Shown: positions 1-9,648 of the stretch, piece by piece
Layout of the letters: each line of letters begins with the position of its first letter
Numbering within the stretch: the stretch's first letter is position 1
Assembly: GCA_963678565.1 (NCBI GenBank)
Contig: OY782875.1
Span: forward strand, 3,782,001 to 3,846,000
Direction of reading: 5' to 3'
Length of the DNA stretch: 64,000 nucleotides
Source of the DNA: SKHV01 sp963678565
Lineage (GTDB): Bacteria; Bacteroidota; Bacteroidia; Bacteroidales; Prolixibacteraceae
Made by a program: the position numbers and the translations under genes
Notes under the pieces: model-generated
Database searches by the model: none
What the model saw: the letters and a program-made list of their open reading frames with translations, nothing else
What the model was told of the DNA's origin: nothing

Positions 1-519
1 ACGATCCTCAAGATCTGAACTGCCTTCTTTTTCATCTAACAAAGTAAGTAAATCGTCGTATTGTTCTTGAGACGAAACGATCACTACATCTTTAAAATTT
101 TTGGCTGCACCACGAATTAATGCGATTCCGCCAATATCTATTTTTTCAATTATTTCTGCTTCAGATGCTCCCGAAGCAACTGTTGCTTCAAAAGGGTACA
201 AATCAACAATTACTAAATCAATCTCAGGAATTTGATATTCTTCTAACTGAGCGATATCTCCTTCGTTTTCCCTACGGGCCAAAATCCCACCAAAAACTTT
301 GGGATGTAATGTTTTTACGCGTCCACCTAAAATCGATGGATAGCTTGTTAAAGATTCAACAGCAGTAACTTCAGCTCCTAATCCTTCAATAAAACTTTTG
401 GTTCCTCCAGTAGAATATATTGTTGCACCAATTGTTTGTAATTTTGCAACAATTTCATCAACTCTTTCTTTGTGATAAACCGAAATCAAAGCCGATTTAA
501 TCTTCTTAGAATCACTCAT
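1..519 (-). CDS. purH: PurH, bifunctional AICAR transformylase / IMP cyclohydrolase (N-terminal part)
   Basis: Catalyses the last two steps of IMP synthesis. Only the first 173 codons are present; the gene runs off the left edge. The ATG is at 517-519 on the minus strand. The translation shows the MGS-like IMP cyclohydrolase domain: an ALISVYHK-type start, the STGGT motif, then GGRVKTLHPKVFGGILARR and VDLYPFE, all typical of PurH. The formyltransferase half lies outside the window. No gene is seen between it and mgtE. Family assignment is firm; nothing can be said about the C-terminus. Confidence 0.95.
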   Translation of the reverse strand, partial: MSDSKKIKSALISVYHKERVDEIVAKLQTIGATIYSTGGTKSFIEGLGAEVTAVESLTSYPSILGGRVKTLHPKVFGGILARRENEGDIAQLEEYQIPEIDLVIVDLYPFEATVASGASEAEIIEKIDIGGIALIRGAAKNFKDVVIVSSQEQYDDLLTLLDEKEGSSDLEDR

Positions 520-684
520 TTAAGGAAAATTTATATCGTAAATAAAAAATATTAAGTCAAACTAATTTCCAATGCGGAAAATTTTGCTTGAAAATACCAA
601 TGATTTTGCAAGTTTCAAAGTTGAAATTAAATTATTATTTCAATTTACACGCGAATGTCAAATTATTATATTAGGAACTCGAAT

Positions 685-2043
685 TTAGAAGATAAATTGA
701 CCAATTAGCATATAAACCAATAAACCTAAAATATCGTTCATCGTGGTGATAAAAGGCCCTGTTGCAAGCGCAGGATCAACCTTCAACTTATTAAGAAACA
801 ATGGTATAAAGGTTCCAATTAACGAAGAAAAAATGACAACTATAAATAGAGAGAAACTAACCGTGTATGCTAAGGTTGCATCGGAATTACCAAATTTAAA
901 TATTAGGTTAAATAATAATATGATACCTGCCAATACAAAGGCTACAATTAGGGCAACTCCTAGTTCTTTCAATAATTTTCGAGAGATCCCGTGAAAGTTA
1001 CTGGAACCACTTGCTAGGCCTTGTACCACAATCGATGAGGATTGTACTCCTACATTACCAGCCATCGCACCAATTAGTGGAATAAAAAAGATCATATTAG
1101 GGACTTTTTCAAGTGCTGCTTCGTTTCCTGAAATTACCATCGCACCAAGAATACCTCCAACCAATCCAATCAACAACCAAGGTAATCGTGCTCTTGTAAT
1201 ACTAAGCACCGAATCGTTAAATTCAACATCGCCAGTAATACCCGAAATCGCCTGATAATCTTTTTCAGCTTCTTCACGAATAATATCCACGACATCATCA
1301 ATAGTAATTCGACCTTTTAAGTGTCCTTCGGTATCTACAACGGGTAAGGCAACCAAATCGTACTTTTCCATTAAAAAAGCAACCTCTTCCCGATTTTTTT
1401 CAGTGGTTGCAGAAATAACTTCTGTATTGTAAATATTAGAAATATTAGTTTGCGTTGAGTACTGAATTAGTTTCTTTAAGGAAAGTACTCCTTTTAAAAT
1501 ATTTTCATCATCCACCACATATACATAGTAGATTTCATCGATATCTTCAGACTGAATGCTAATTTCTTTCAGGCATTTTTGAACGTTCCATTTAGAATTA
1601 ACAGCCACCAACTCAGAGGCCATAATACCACCCGCTGAATTTTCATCATATTCAAGTAACTCTTGAATATCGTCAGCATGTTCGTTGTCTTTAATATAGG
1701 ATAAGACCTCTTCCTTTTTTGCGTCGGGTAATTCTCCAATAACATCGGCAGCATCATCGGTATCCATGTACTCGATGTACTGTTTCGCAATGATTTCGGC
1801 AGGCAATTCACCCAAAAACTTTTTACGGTCATCCTCGTCAATCTCAACTAAAACATCTGAAGCCTTATCTCCCTCCATTAAAAGGTAGATGTATTTAGCC
1901 TCCTCCATCGACAACTCTCTTAAGATCTCGGCAATATCGGCTGGGTGAAGATCAACTGTAAGTTGCTTCAGCTCTTCTCCTGCCTCATTTTCAATTAGCT
2001 GCTGTACTTCTTCAATAAATTCTTTTGATAATTCAAATTGCAT
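685..2043 (-). CDS. mgtE: MgtE-type magnesium transporter
   Basis: Inner-membrane Mg2+ channel/transporter of 452 residues, the usual MgtE length. An acidic N-domain covers about residues 1-130 (with repeated LPADIAEIL and LPAEIIAKQ type helices), a tandem CBS pair follows (about 135-260), then a C-terminal membrane domain with about five hydrophobic segments from residue 285, beginning LPWLLIGLVGGILGAMV. In the family the cytosolic N and CBS domains sense intracellular Mg2+ and gate the pore. It lies 5 bp downstream of rsmA on the same strand, so the two are probably co-transcribed. Confidence 0.95.
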   Translation of the reverse strand: MQFELSKEFIEEVQQLIENEAGEELKQLTVDLHPADIAEILRELSMEEAKYIYLLMEGDKASDVLVEIDEDDRKKFLGELPAEIIAKQYIEYMDTDDAADVIGELPDAKKEEVLSYIKDNEHADDIQELLEYDENSAGGIMASELVAVNSKWNVQKCLKEISIQSEDIDEIYYVYVVDDENILKGVLSLKKLIQYSTQTNISNIYNTEVISATTEKNREEVAFLMEKYDLVALPVVDTEGHLKGRITIDDVVDIIREEAEKDYQAISGITGDVEFNDSVLSITRARLPWLLIGLVGGILGAMVISGNEAALEKVPNMIFFIPLIGAMAGNVGVQSSSIVVQGLASGSSNFHGISRKLLKELGVALIVAFVLAGIILLFNLIFKFGNSDATLAYTVSFSLFIVVIFSSLIGTFIPLFLNKLKVDPALATGPFITTMNDILGLLVYMLIGQFIF

Positions 2044-2048
2044 GACAT

Positions 2049-2828
2049 TCAGTTTTTAACTTTCGAGATTGCGTTCGTTAACTCAATAAACTCAGCGACG
2101 CTTAGTTGCTCTGGCCTTTTCTGCATCATTGGATGTTCAAAATCATCCGACAAGATCAAGGATTTCAAGCTATTCCTCATCATTTTCCGTCGTTGGTTAA
2201 AGGCTGCTTTAATTACTTTTCGAAATAACTGTTCATCACAACCGAGTTGTGAAACAGCATTTCGTTTAAGCCTAATAACTGCAGATTTAACTTTAGGAGG
2301 AGGAATAAAAACCTGTTCATGCACTGTAAATAGATACTCAATATCGTAATAAGCCTGAAGCAAAACACTTAAAATTCCATATTGTTTACTCCCTGGAGGT
2401 GATGCCAGTCGCTCGGCAACTTCCTTCTGAATCATGCCAACAGCTTCAGGAATATTGTTTTTATAATCGAGTATTTTGAAGAAAATTTGTGAAGAAATAT
2501 TGTATGGAAAGTTACCAATAATAGCCACTTTCTCGTCCTCATTGAAATAATCTCTTAAATCTGCTTTTAAAAAATCACCGAATTGAATTTGATTTTCATA
2601 CTCAGGATAATTACGTTTTAGATAATCAATCGATTCTCGATCAACATCTAAAGCAATGGTTTTATAAGAAGAATTTTGGAAAAGAAATTGAGTAAGGACC
2701 CCCATTCCCGGTCCGATTTCCAAAACTTTGGAACAATCAGACTCTAGGCTCTCAACGATTTTTTGAGCAATATTTTTGTCTTTCAAAAAATGTTGGCCAA
2801 GTTGTTTTTTTGCACGTACAACTGTCAT
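2049..2828 (-). CDS. rsmA: 16S rRNA dimethyladenosine transferase RsmA/KsgA
   Basis: Dimethylates the two adjacent adenosines in the 3'-terminal hairpin of 16S rRNA during small-subunit maturation. At 259 aa it is typical. It starts with the family's QLGQHFL motif, has the SAM-binding EIGPGMG loop (about residues 37-43) and the catalytic NFPYNISS (NxPY) motif near residue 106. The C-terminal part carries the AAFNQRRKMMRNSLK helix usual for KsgA. Followed closely by mgtE on the same strand. Confidence 0.96.
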   Translation of the reverse strand: MTVVRAKKQLGQHFLKDKNIAQKIVESLESDCSKVLEIGPGMGVLTQFLFQNSSYKTIALDVDRESIDYLKRNYPEYENQIQFGDFLKADLRDYFNEDEKVAIIGNFPYNISSQIFFKILDYKNNIPEAVGMIQKEVAERLASPPGSKQYGILSVLLQAYYDIEYLFTVHEQVFIPPPKVKSAVIRLKRNAVSQLGCDEQLFRKVIKAAFNQRRKMMRNSLKSLILSDDFEHPMMQKRPEQLSVAEFIELTNAISKVKN

Positions 2829-2896
2829 ACGGTTCAGGATCGCTCATTGTGTTGTTTAATTTAACAAATCTTATTTTGACCTATTATTCAAATGTT

Positions 2897-2904
2897 TACT
2901 TTTG
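2897..2904 (+). promoter_or_regulatory. Bacteroidota -7 promoter element (TACTTTTG)
   Basis: TACTTTTG matches TAnnTTTG perfectly and has a TTTG -33 candidate at 2874-2877, 19 bp upstream. The -7 element lies inside the first codons of the longest possible reading frame that begins at ATG 2892, so transcription would start near 2911 and the ATG at 2892 could not be used from this promoter. Confidence 0.6.
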
Positions 2905-2945
2905 TGCATCGCAAAGGTACAAAAGCATCTTATAAATTACTTATT

Positions 2946-3959
2946 TTGAAGAAAAAGATTCTAAATATTTTAAAGTACACGGCTTTTACTGCATTAGGTG
3001 TTCTGCTATTTTGGTTAGTTTATAGAGGACAGGATTTTACACAAATTTGGTATACACTCCGAAACGAAGTTAATTACTTCTGGGTTGTCTTGTCATTAGT
3101 TTTTGGATTATTAAGTCATATCAGCAGAACCTTACGTTGGAAAATCGCTTTGGAACCAATGGGCTATAAACCATCAACATTAAACTCGTTTATTACGATT
3201 ATGATCGGATACTTTATGAATCTCCTACTTCCCCGAATGGGAGAGTTTGTAAGGTGTGGCACCATGTCGAAGTATGAAAAAATCCCTTTTACAAAACTTT
3301 TTGGAACGGTGTTTACCGAACGTATTGTTGATGTTTTAATGTTACTAATTCTTACTGTAATCATGGCTGGAATTGAAGTTGATAAAGTTGCAGAATTCGC
3401 GCGTTCAAATCCAGAAGTGGTAAAAAATTTACAAGAAATTCTTCATAATCCAATTTTATGGATAGGCTTTATCGTTGCGATTGCTGCTTTTGTGATTTAT
3501 GTAAAACTTTCAAAAAAGCGTAAAAGCCAAAATAAGATTGCAAAAATATTCACCGACTTTGCCGAAGGAATTAAATCGATATTAGCAATGAAAAGATACA
3601 AAGCCTACATTGCCCATACCATTTTTATTTGGTTAATGTACTTTGCCATGCTTTATGTTGTATTTTTTGCATTCGATTTTACAAGCCACTTAAAACCAGT
3701 AGCGGGTATGACTACCTTTATTGCCGGAAGTTTTGGAATGGCTGCACCTGTTCAAGGAGGAATTGGAGCATGGCACTTTATGGTTGAAAAAGCACTCGAA
3801 GTTTATGGAATTGCAAGCGAAAATGGAAAAATTTTTGCCTTACTTGCACATACCAGCATGAATGCAATGATAATAATATTAGGAGCATTGTGTGTAGTTT
3901 TCTTACCAATTGTTAACCGAAAACGTAATTTAACCTCCGTTGAAAAAAATAAATCTTGA
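2946..3959 (+). CDS. Flippase-like membrane protein (LPG synthase TM / UPF0104 family)
   Basis: Polytopic inner-membrane protein with about eight hydrophobic segments, of the lysylphosphatidylglycerol-synthase transmembrane-region type (PF03706). Typical features are the early SHISRTLRWKIALEPMG stretch, the MNLLLPRMGEFVR motif and a late QGGIGAWHFMVEKAL segment. Family members are thought to move lipid-linked intermediates; the substrate here is unknown. The frame is open from an ATG at 2892, but that ATG lies on a promoter -7 element, so I prefer the TTG at 2946, just before the lysine-rich KKKILNILKY and the first membrane segment. Its stop overlaps the start of the next gene. Confidence 0.8.
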   Translation: MKKKILNILKYTAFTALGVLLFWLVYRGQDFTQIWYTLRNEVNYFWVVLSLVFGLLSHISRTLRWKIALEPMGYKPSTLNSFITIMIGYFMNLLLPRMGEFVRCGTMSKYEKIPFTKLFGTVFTERIVDVLMLLILTVIMAGIEVDKVAEFARSNPEVVKNLQEILHNPILWIGFIVAIAAFVIYVKLSKKRKSQNKIAKIFTDFAEGIKSILAMKRYKAYIAHTIFIWLMYFAMLYVVFFAFDFTSHLKPVAGMTTFIAGSFGMAAPVQGGIGAWHFMVEKALEVYGIASENGKIFALLAHTSMNAMIIILGALCVVFLPIVNRKRNLTSVEKNKS

Positions 3960-5203
3960 ATCTTGAGTTATTCATAGCACGCAAAGTATTTTCAGAAAAG
4001 GAAAATAAAAAAGGAGTCGCCAGCAAAATTGTTTCAATTGCTGTTGCAAGTATTTCTTTAGGACTGGCTGTAATGCTGCTATCTGTTGCCATCTTGTTTG
4101 GATTCAAAAAAGAGGTTAGAGAAAAAGTTATCGGTTTCGGATCACATTTTCAAGTAGTAAATTTCGATCGGAATTATTCTTATGAAACTTTACCAATTGA
4201 GATTGATTCATTCTTAATTCAGAAATTTGAGAATATACCTCATGTTAAACACTTACAGTTTTTTGCTACCAAACCGGGCTTAATAAAAACCGAAAAAAAT
4301 ATTCATGGAATTGTTTTAAAAGGAGTCGACCATAATTTCGATTGGTCTTTTTTTCAAAAAAATTTAGTTGCTGGCAATACTCCAAATTTTAGAGGCAAAA
4401 GATCAAACGATGTGCTTATTTCTGAACGAGTTTCCAATTTGCTCCAATTAAAACTAGGCGATCCTATTTTTTGTTATTTCTACCGAGAAGATTCGGAGAT
4501 TCCACTAAGCAGAAAGTTTAATATTACAGGCATCTATCGTACAAGTCTTGAAGAATTCGATGAGCTTTTTGTAGTTGGAGACTTACAACATGTTCAGCGC
4601 TTAAGTCGTTGGAATAGTAATAAGGTAAGTGGATATGAAATTTCTATCGACAATTTCAAATATATTGATGAAACAGATCGAAAACTAGAAACCATCACCT
4701 TAAACTATGCTAGCGAGAAAAGCATGTTGTTGGTTCAAAAAATCACTGATAAGTATTCAATGTTGTTCGACTGGCTTGCTGTACTCGACATGAATGTTTG
4801 GGTACTTTTAGTTTTAATGATTGCCGTAGCTGGTATCAATATGATTTCGGGCTTGCTAATTATTATTTTGGAACGATCGCGCATGATTGGCATACTGAAA
4901 GCCATGGGCTATCCCAACTTTAGTTTACGAAAAGTTTTTTTATACCTAACCGGATTTTTGTCACTTCGAGGACTACTTTGGGGAAATTTATTTGGAATTG
5001 GAATTGCCCTTTTACAATATTTCTTTCAAATTATCCCACTTGATCCAAGCTCTTATTATTTAGATACTGTACCAATTCTTTTAAACCCCGGTTATATTAT
5101 TTTATTAAATGTTGGTACCTTATTGGCAATTATTGCCATGGTTTTTATTCCAACTTTATACATTTCGAAAATAACACCTGTTGATAGCATTCGATTTGAA
5201 TAA
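3956..5203 (+). CDS. FtsX/LolE-like ABC transporter permease
   Basis: Membrane permease of 415 aa with the MacB/LolCE layout: a first membrane segment at about residues 25-50, a large periplasmic domain (about 55-265), then three membrane segments in the FtsX domain, with GLLIIILERSRMIGILKAMG as the characteristic motif. It would work with a MacB/LolD-type ATPase, none of which is adjacent. The likely start is TTG at 3956, overlapping the previous stop by 4 bp, so the two genes are translationally coupled. The role (lipoprotein release or another export) is inferred from the fold only. Confidence 0.85.
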   Translation: MNLELFIARKVFSEKENKKGVASKIVSIAVASISLGLAVMLLSVAILFGFKKEVREKVIGFGSHFQVVNFDRNYSYETLPIEIDSFLIQKFENIPHVKHLQFFATKPGLIKTEKNIHGIVLKGVDHNFDWSFFQKNLVAGNTPNFRGKRSNDVLISERVSNLLQLKLGDPIFCYFYREDSEIPLSRKFNITGIYRTSLEEFDELFVVGDLQHVQRLSRWNSNKVSGYEISIDNFKYIDETDRKLETITLNYASEKSMLLVQKITDKYSMLFDWLAVLDMNVWVLLVLMIAVAGINMISGLLIIILERSRMIGILKAMGYPNFSLRKVFLYLTGFLSLRGLLWGNLFGIGIALLQYFFQIIPLDPSSYYLDTVPILLNPGYIILLNVGTLLAIIAMVFIPTLYISKITPVDSIRFE

Positions 5204-5206
5204 ATA

Positions 5207-5863
5207 ATGAATTTCAGAATTGAAGAAATAAAAAAAATCGATTTAAAAAATCTTCCGGGGCAAATTGCACATCAGCAAATGCTGCCTTCATACAGAGGGT
5301 TGGAATTACCTGTTGGCATAAAACCAACCAACAGTGCTGTGTTATTGCTTTTTTTTTACTGGGAAGGAGAACTCTCACTGTGTTTTACTGTACGTAAAAA
5401 GAGCCTAAGAAGACATGCAGGTCAAATTAGCTTTCCCGGTGGACGATCTGAATTAAACGAATCCTTGCGAGAAACTGCTTTACGAGAAACTCACGAAGAA
5501 ATAGGAATTGAACCCGAAAAGGTATCGGTTTTAGGTGAGCTTACGCCATTGTACATTGGAGTTTCCAATTACATGGTTCATCCAATCCTTGGATTTATAC
5601 ATGAAAAACCGGTTTTCAAATCAAACGATGACGAAGTGGAAGAAATTCTTATTATTCCATTTTCTAAAATTATCGACAACAAATCGTTACAAATGAAAAA
5701 CATCCAAACTTCAGTTGGAAATTTGGATGTTCCTTGTTTCTATATTAACAATCAGATTATTTGGGGCGCTACCTCCATGATCCTTTCAGAACTGGTAATG
5801 CTACTAAAGCCTGATTATTTTGATCGGGTAGCACATTCAAATAATGCTGAAAACGATCGTTAA
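5207..5863 (+). CDS. Nudix hydrolase, probable CoA pyrophosphatase (NudL/YeaB-like)
   Basis: Small cytosolic hydrolase of 218 aa. It has a full Nudix box (G-x5-E-x7-RE-x2-EE-x-G) within GRSELNESLRETALRETHEE, immediately preceded by the NuCoA-type signature (RKKSLRRHAGQISFPGG) that marks enzymes cleaving CoA to 4'-phosphopantetheine and ADP. It begins 3 bp after the permease stop, in the same operon. The last 95 bp overlap, on the opposite strand, the 3' end of the transglycosylase gene. Confidence 0.88.
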   Translation: MNFRIEEIKKIDLKNLPGQIAHQQMLPSYRGLELPVGIKPTNSAVLLLFFYWEGELSLCFTVRKKSLRRHAGQISFPGGRSELNESLRETALRETHEEIGIEPEKVSVLGELTPLYIGVSNYMVHPILGFIHEKPVFKSNDDEVEEILIIPFSKIIDNKSLQMKNIQTSVGNLDVPCFYINNQIIWGATSMILSELVMLLKPDYFDRVAHSNNAENDR

Positions 5864-7265
5864 TTTGCATTACATATTTATAGGTTTCGTCTCCTCTACA
5901 ATATCCCCAGCGAACTACCGGATCGTTAAAATATTTTGGAAGTGATTTCTTCTTGATAAAAACATCCACATTATCGTTCCAAACAGAAGGATTTTTACCA
6001 TATTTCATAGCTAATTTTCTAGCATCCATCACATGACCGATGCCTACGTTATACGATGCCAGAACAAAATTCCATCGTTCAGTACTATCCAGAACTATCG
6101 ATTCGAATGTCTCGTTTAACCAAGTTAAATGCTCCATTCCTGCACGCAAGTTTTCATTCACATCAAACAAATCTTGAACATTATATAAATCAGCAGTTGC
6201 AGGCATTAATTGCATAAGTCCTTTTGCACCCACCCACGATTCTGCTTTTGGATCGAAGTTCGACTCTTGCATTACAATTGCAGCCACCAAACGCCAATCA
6301 AAATTAAACATAGCAGCCAATTCCTTTAATTCCTCATCGTATTTCGAAACCTGTCCACCTTGTATTGAATGATAAGCACTTCGCAAACGATTTGCAGTTG
6401 AAACCGACTTAAAATATTTATGGTAAACAATGGCATAGCTATTTGTTTTCTTATAATTCTGAATCCATTCATTCAAATATCCAAGCCATTGATCAGAGTT
6501 CTTTCGAACTGCCCAAGAAATTTTTTGATTAAAACTAATAGGTGTACTAATGTCGAGACGAGGGTAAAAACGCTTATTGGTTAAAGCAACATTCTCGTCG
6601 CATACAGTATAATCAATTTTGCCTTTTGCCACCAAACCAACCAATTGCTCAACTCCATAAACAGAATCTTCAACAATATTGATTTCCGCTCCTATTTCGT
6701 CTGAAAGGTTCTTTAATCGTTGAACGAACACCGTGTTTTTTTGAACATGTACTGTTTTACCAGCTAACTCGAGTTGATCATCAATAAGTTGCTCCGACAA
6801 TTCTCTTTTACTTATACTCTCAGAATTTTTTGGAAGTTGCTGTACTAAAACTTGGCGCGTTAATGCAAGTGGTGTTGTAAAATCGACAATCGTTGCTCGC
6901 TCCTTGGTCACCGTTAAATTTTTGGCAACCAAATCGAAACGACCTGCATTTAAGCCATCGAAAGTTTCTTGCAAATTATTACTAACTACAATTTGCAAAT
7001 TCACATCCAACGATTTAGCCAACTCGGTTAACAATTCATATTGAAAACCCATTGGTTGACCTTTATACACAAAATAATTGGTTGAATTATAGTCGACAAC
7101 GACTTTCAGAATTCCATCTTCTTTGATTCTCAATAACTCTGAAGGAAGTTCTTGAGAGATCGTTTCTTCTTGCTGTTTTATCAGAACCTTAGGTTCTTCT
7201 TTTTTATTAAGTGTACATCCACTTAAAACAAGCAGCAATAGTAACGCTAAATAAGAATTTTTCAA
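5769..7265 (-). CDS. MltF-like membrane-bound lytic transglycosylase (lipoprotein)
   Basis: Predicted outer-membrane or periplasmic lipoprotein of 498 aa that cleaves peptidoglycan. The signal peptide ends in the lipobox LSGC (Cys17). A periplasmic solute-binding (SBP_bac_3) domain covers about residues 50-290, containing GFQYELLTELAKSLDVNLQ and VDFTTPLALTRQVLVQQLP. A C-terminal SLT domain follows, with catalytic Glu in MQESNFDP and the GAKGLMQLMPATA motif. The start is a TTG at 7265; no better ATG lies in frame before the signal peptide. The 3' end overlaps the converging Nudix gene by 95 bp. Confidence 0.9.
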   Translation of the reverse strand: MKNSYLALLLLLVLSGCTLNKKEEPKVLIKQQEETISQELPSELLRIKEDGILKVVVDYNSTNYFVYKGQPMGFQYELLTELAKSLDVNLQIVVSNNLQETFDGLNAGRFDLVAKNLTVTKERATIVDFTTPLALTRQVLVQQLPKNSESISKRELSEQLIDDQLELAGKTVHVQKNTVFVQRLKNLSDEIGAEINIVEDSVYGVEQLVGLVAKGKIDYTVCDENVALTNKRFYPRLDISTPISFNQKISWAVRKNSDQWLGYLNEWIQNYKKTNSYAIVYHKYFKSVSTANRLRSAYHSIQGGQVSKYDEELKELAAMFNFDWRLVAAIVMQESNFDPKAESWVGAKGLMQLMPATADLYNVQDLFDVNENLRAGMEHLTWLNETFESIVLDSTERWNFVLASYNVGIGHVMDARKLAMKYGKNPSVWNDNVDVFIKKKSLPKYFNDPVVRWGYCRGDETYKYVMQINDRFQHYLNVLPDQNNQALVALPVLKGSWR

Positions 7266-7475
7266 ATTTTACTATTTAGTTCAACATAGCGCCTTAACCT
7301 TTGTAAGACTTTCAAACTCAATCAAAACATTTCTGAAAGTGTTTGACGTAACTAAACTCCTATTTCAAAAATCACTGTGGTTCATTGAAATATGCCGCGA
7401 AAGAAGTGAAAATATCCTAATAAAAAGAATTTTAAGTCTTTTATTAGTACAATTTAATATTAAGGAGATATAGAA

Positions 7476-9443
7476 TTAGTCGTAAAATGACCAATAAAAA
7501 CCAAATCGAATAGCCATATTGTCAAGTGGATAATAAGGGGCACCAAAGTAGTTTCCGGCACCATAATCTGCAGTAATATTATACACACGAAAAAATGCAC
7601 TGGTACGCGCAAGCTTAGCATTTACAAAAGCATTTACAAGAGGAAAACCACCAACCTCCATATCATTTTGATAATAAAATTGATTGGTACTAACATTGTA
7701 ATGGTCGGCATAAAACTTAGTATTGTAATAAATTTCAGCACCCAATTGAATTTCCATTACTTTAAATAAATAATGTTGGTAATAAATATTTCCATAGCCA
7801 CTTAAAGTAGGTAAATGCAAAGCTTTGTCATTTGATAATTCTTGCCATTTCACTTTTAGCTGTGAACCGAAACGCCAAAAACGAAAGTCTTTCTCAGCCC
7901 AAACACCAAATACGGAGAATTCACTATTGTATTGATCAGGAACTCCTTCAGAATTATTATACAGGTAATTACTAAGCAAAGCATAATCAACTCCGACAGC
8001 AATTCCAAAACGCTCGTAGTCGATATTTCCTTTCACTACAACTTCGTGCTGTTTCTTAAAGTTGTTATCGTAACGCTCATGATTTAAAATGAGATGTTCT
8101 TGATAAATATCCGGTGATTTATCGGCATACCAACCAATTCCATTTAAAGCAATTGTATCACCAAAAATTCGAATGGGTTTTACCAACTTTCCTTTCAATA
8201 TTGCATCGCCAATATTTCGGCCAAGCAATACCAGTTCGGCATTAGCCGACCATTGCAAAAACTTACTTTTAGTTTGATAAATTTCACCCCCCACCGATAC
8301 ATTTGAATAGGTATATTTACGACTACCATCAACCAAAGGGTGTGTTGCCATTACAATTTCATTTTTCGCAAAAGCCCTTTTTCCAAAAGTAAAACGCTTG
8401 TTCTCCAATTCTAAAGCTTTCAATTGAAAATAGTGTTCAAAATGTCGAAACTGAAGTGTGTCGATGTAAGTCCCGGTTTGGATAAAAGTATTTTCAAAGT
8501 ACCCTGTATTTACAGAGCTTTCGGTCATTATTCTAGAATATTTTTTAAATTCAGCATTGTACGAAACCGATAAAATTGGTAAAAAATCGGCAGCCATAGT
8601 TGAATCTTCAAGCATGACACTGTCTGTGCGACCAACAATATATTCTTGCTTAGTAAAAAGCGTTAAGCTTTTCACATCATTTTTAATACCTGTAGGTAAA
8701 TTAACAGCAACATTTGTAACCGGAAAACGAGGATTAATAACGTTGTCGGTAATCCCTCCGTTCTCTACCACATTATTATTTCCGGTAGAAAACAAATAAT
8801 AGCTATTATAGCGTTCACTGTTTTTTGAAGCAAAAACTGAAAAATGTTTATGATTTGCTTGTTGTATTTTATAAGGCCCTTCGTTTTTAATAGTATTAAA
8901 GTTGATCCCAAAATTTAGCGAGGAATCAACATTTTGGGTAAAGAATGCTTGAAATGTTTGCTCTTTTGCAGTTTGCGACTGCAAACTTTGAGTATATTTT
9001 AAAAATGAAAACGGGGTACGAGTATTATAGAATTTAATTTTTTCGGGCGTAATTAAGTATTTCTCCATATTTCGAAGAAAATAAAAATCGACATTGCTAG
9101 TTCGATTAAAGAAGTAATTACTTTGATACGGAGCTCCCATATACCCCAAATAGGTATTCGAGATATCATCTTGAAAAACCGGATTGTAGTTATGGAAGTT
9201 AAACATTGCAGAGTCTACTTCAATGGAATCAACTTTTGAAAAATTATCGACTAGGTGCCATGCTTTAACCTCTTGCACAATTGGTACTTTTGTACTTCCT
9301 TTCGATGCTTCTTCATCCTTAAAAGAAGCGCCTCCATCTTCACCTCGCTGACCAAAAACATTTGGTAAGAATAGCATCATGGCAAAAGCCAGAACAAATA
9401 GCTTATTATACGAGGTCTTAATCATTCTTATGAATAATGCCAT
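7476..9443 (-). CDS. Putative outer-membrane porin, Porin_10 family
   Basis: A 655-aa beta-rich protein with an N-terminal signal peptide (hydrophobic FVLAFAMMLFLPNVFG). The body alternates aromatic and polar residues as outer-membrane barrels do, and ends in FGFYWSFYD with a C-terminal aromatic. Features such as MGAPYQSNYFF near the N-terminus fit the Bacteroidota 'putative porin' family. Two starts are possible: ATG 9443 or ATG 9425 (MIKTSYNK, directly before the signal peptide). A perfect -7 box lies at 9475-9482. The transported substrate is unknown. Confidence 0.82.
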   Translation of the reverse strand: MALFIRMIKTSYNKLFVLAFAMMLFLPNVFGQRGEDGGASFKDEEASKGSTKVPIVQEVKAWHLVDNFSKVDSIEVDSAMFNFHNYNPVFQDDISNTYLGYMGAPYQSNYFFNRTSNVDFYFLRNMEKYLITPEKIKFYNTRTPFSFLKYTQSLQSQTAKEQTFQAFFTQNVDSSLNFGINFNTIKNEGPYKIQQANHKHFSVFASKNSERYNSYYLFSTGNNNVVENGGITDNVINPRFPVTNVAVNLPTGIKNDVKSLTLFTKQEYIVGRTDSVMLEDSTMAADFLPILSVSYNAEFKKYSRIMTESSVNTGYFENTFIQTGTYIDTLQFRHFEHYFQLKALELENKRFTFGKRAFAKNEIVMATHPLVDGSRKYTYSNVSVGGEIYQTKSKFLQWSANAELVLLGRNIGDAILKGKLVKPIRIFGDTIALNGIGWYADKSPDIYQEHLILNHERYDNNFKKQHEVVVKGNIDYERFGIAVGVDYALLSNYLYNNSEGVPDQYNSEFSVFGVWAEKDFRFWRFGSQLKVKWQELSNDKALHLPTLSGYGNIYYQHYLFKVMEIQLGAEIYYNTKFYADHYNVSTNQFYYQNDMEVGGFPLVNAFVNAKLARTSAFFRVYNITADYGAGNYFGAPYYPLDNMAIRFGFYWSFYD

Positions 9444-9474
9444 TGGGCAGATAAAACAACAAATTTATAAATGG

Positions 9475-9482
9475 CAAAGATA
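9475..9482 (-). promoter_or_regulatory. -7 promoter element (TATCTTTG) for the Porin_10 gene
   Basis: Read on the minus strand this is TATCTTTG, a perfect TAnnTTTG match. A TTTG -33 candidate lies at 9500-9503 with a 17-bp spacer. Transcription would start near 9468, about 25 nt before the ATG at 9443. Confidence 0.55.
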
Positions 9483-9648
9483 AATAAAAGTTAGTGCTAC
9501 AAAAGACTTCCTTTACAATACTATAACAAACGTTTATGATTTTAAATTATTGAATGAAATTACCATAAAATTTGTTGAGTTTTGAAATAACAAATAAGCC
9601 CAACCTGATGATTGAGCTTACTAATTTATGTTTAAAAAATAGCATGGT

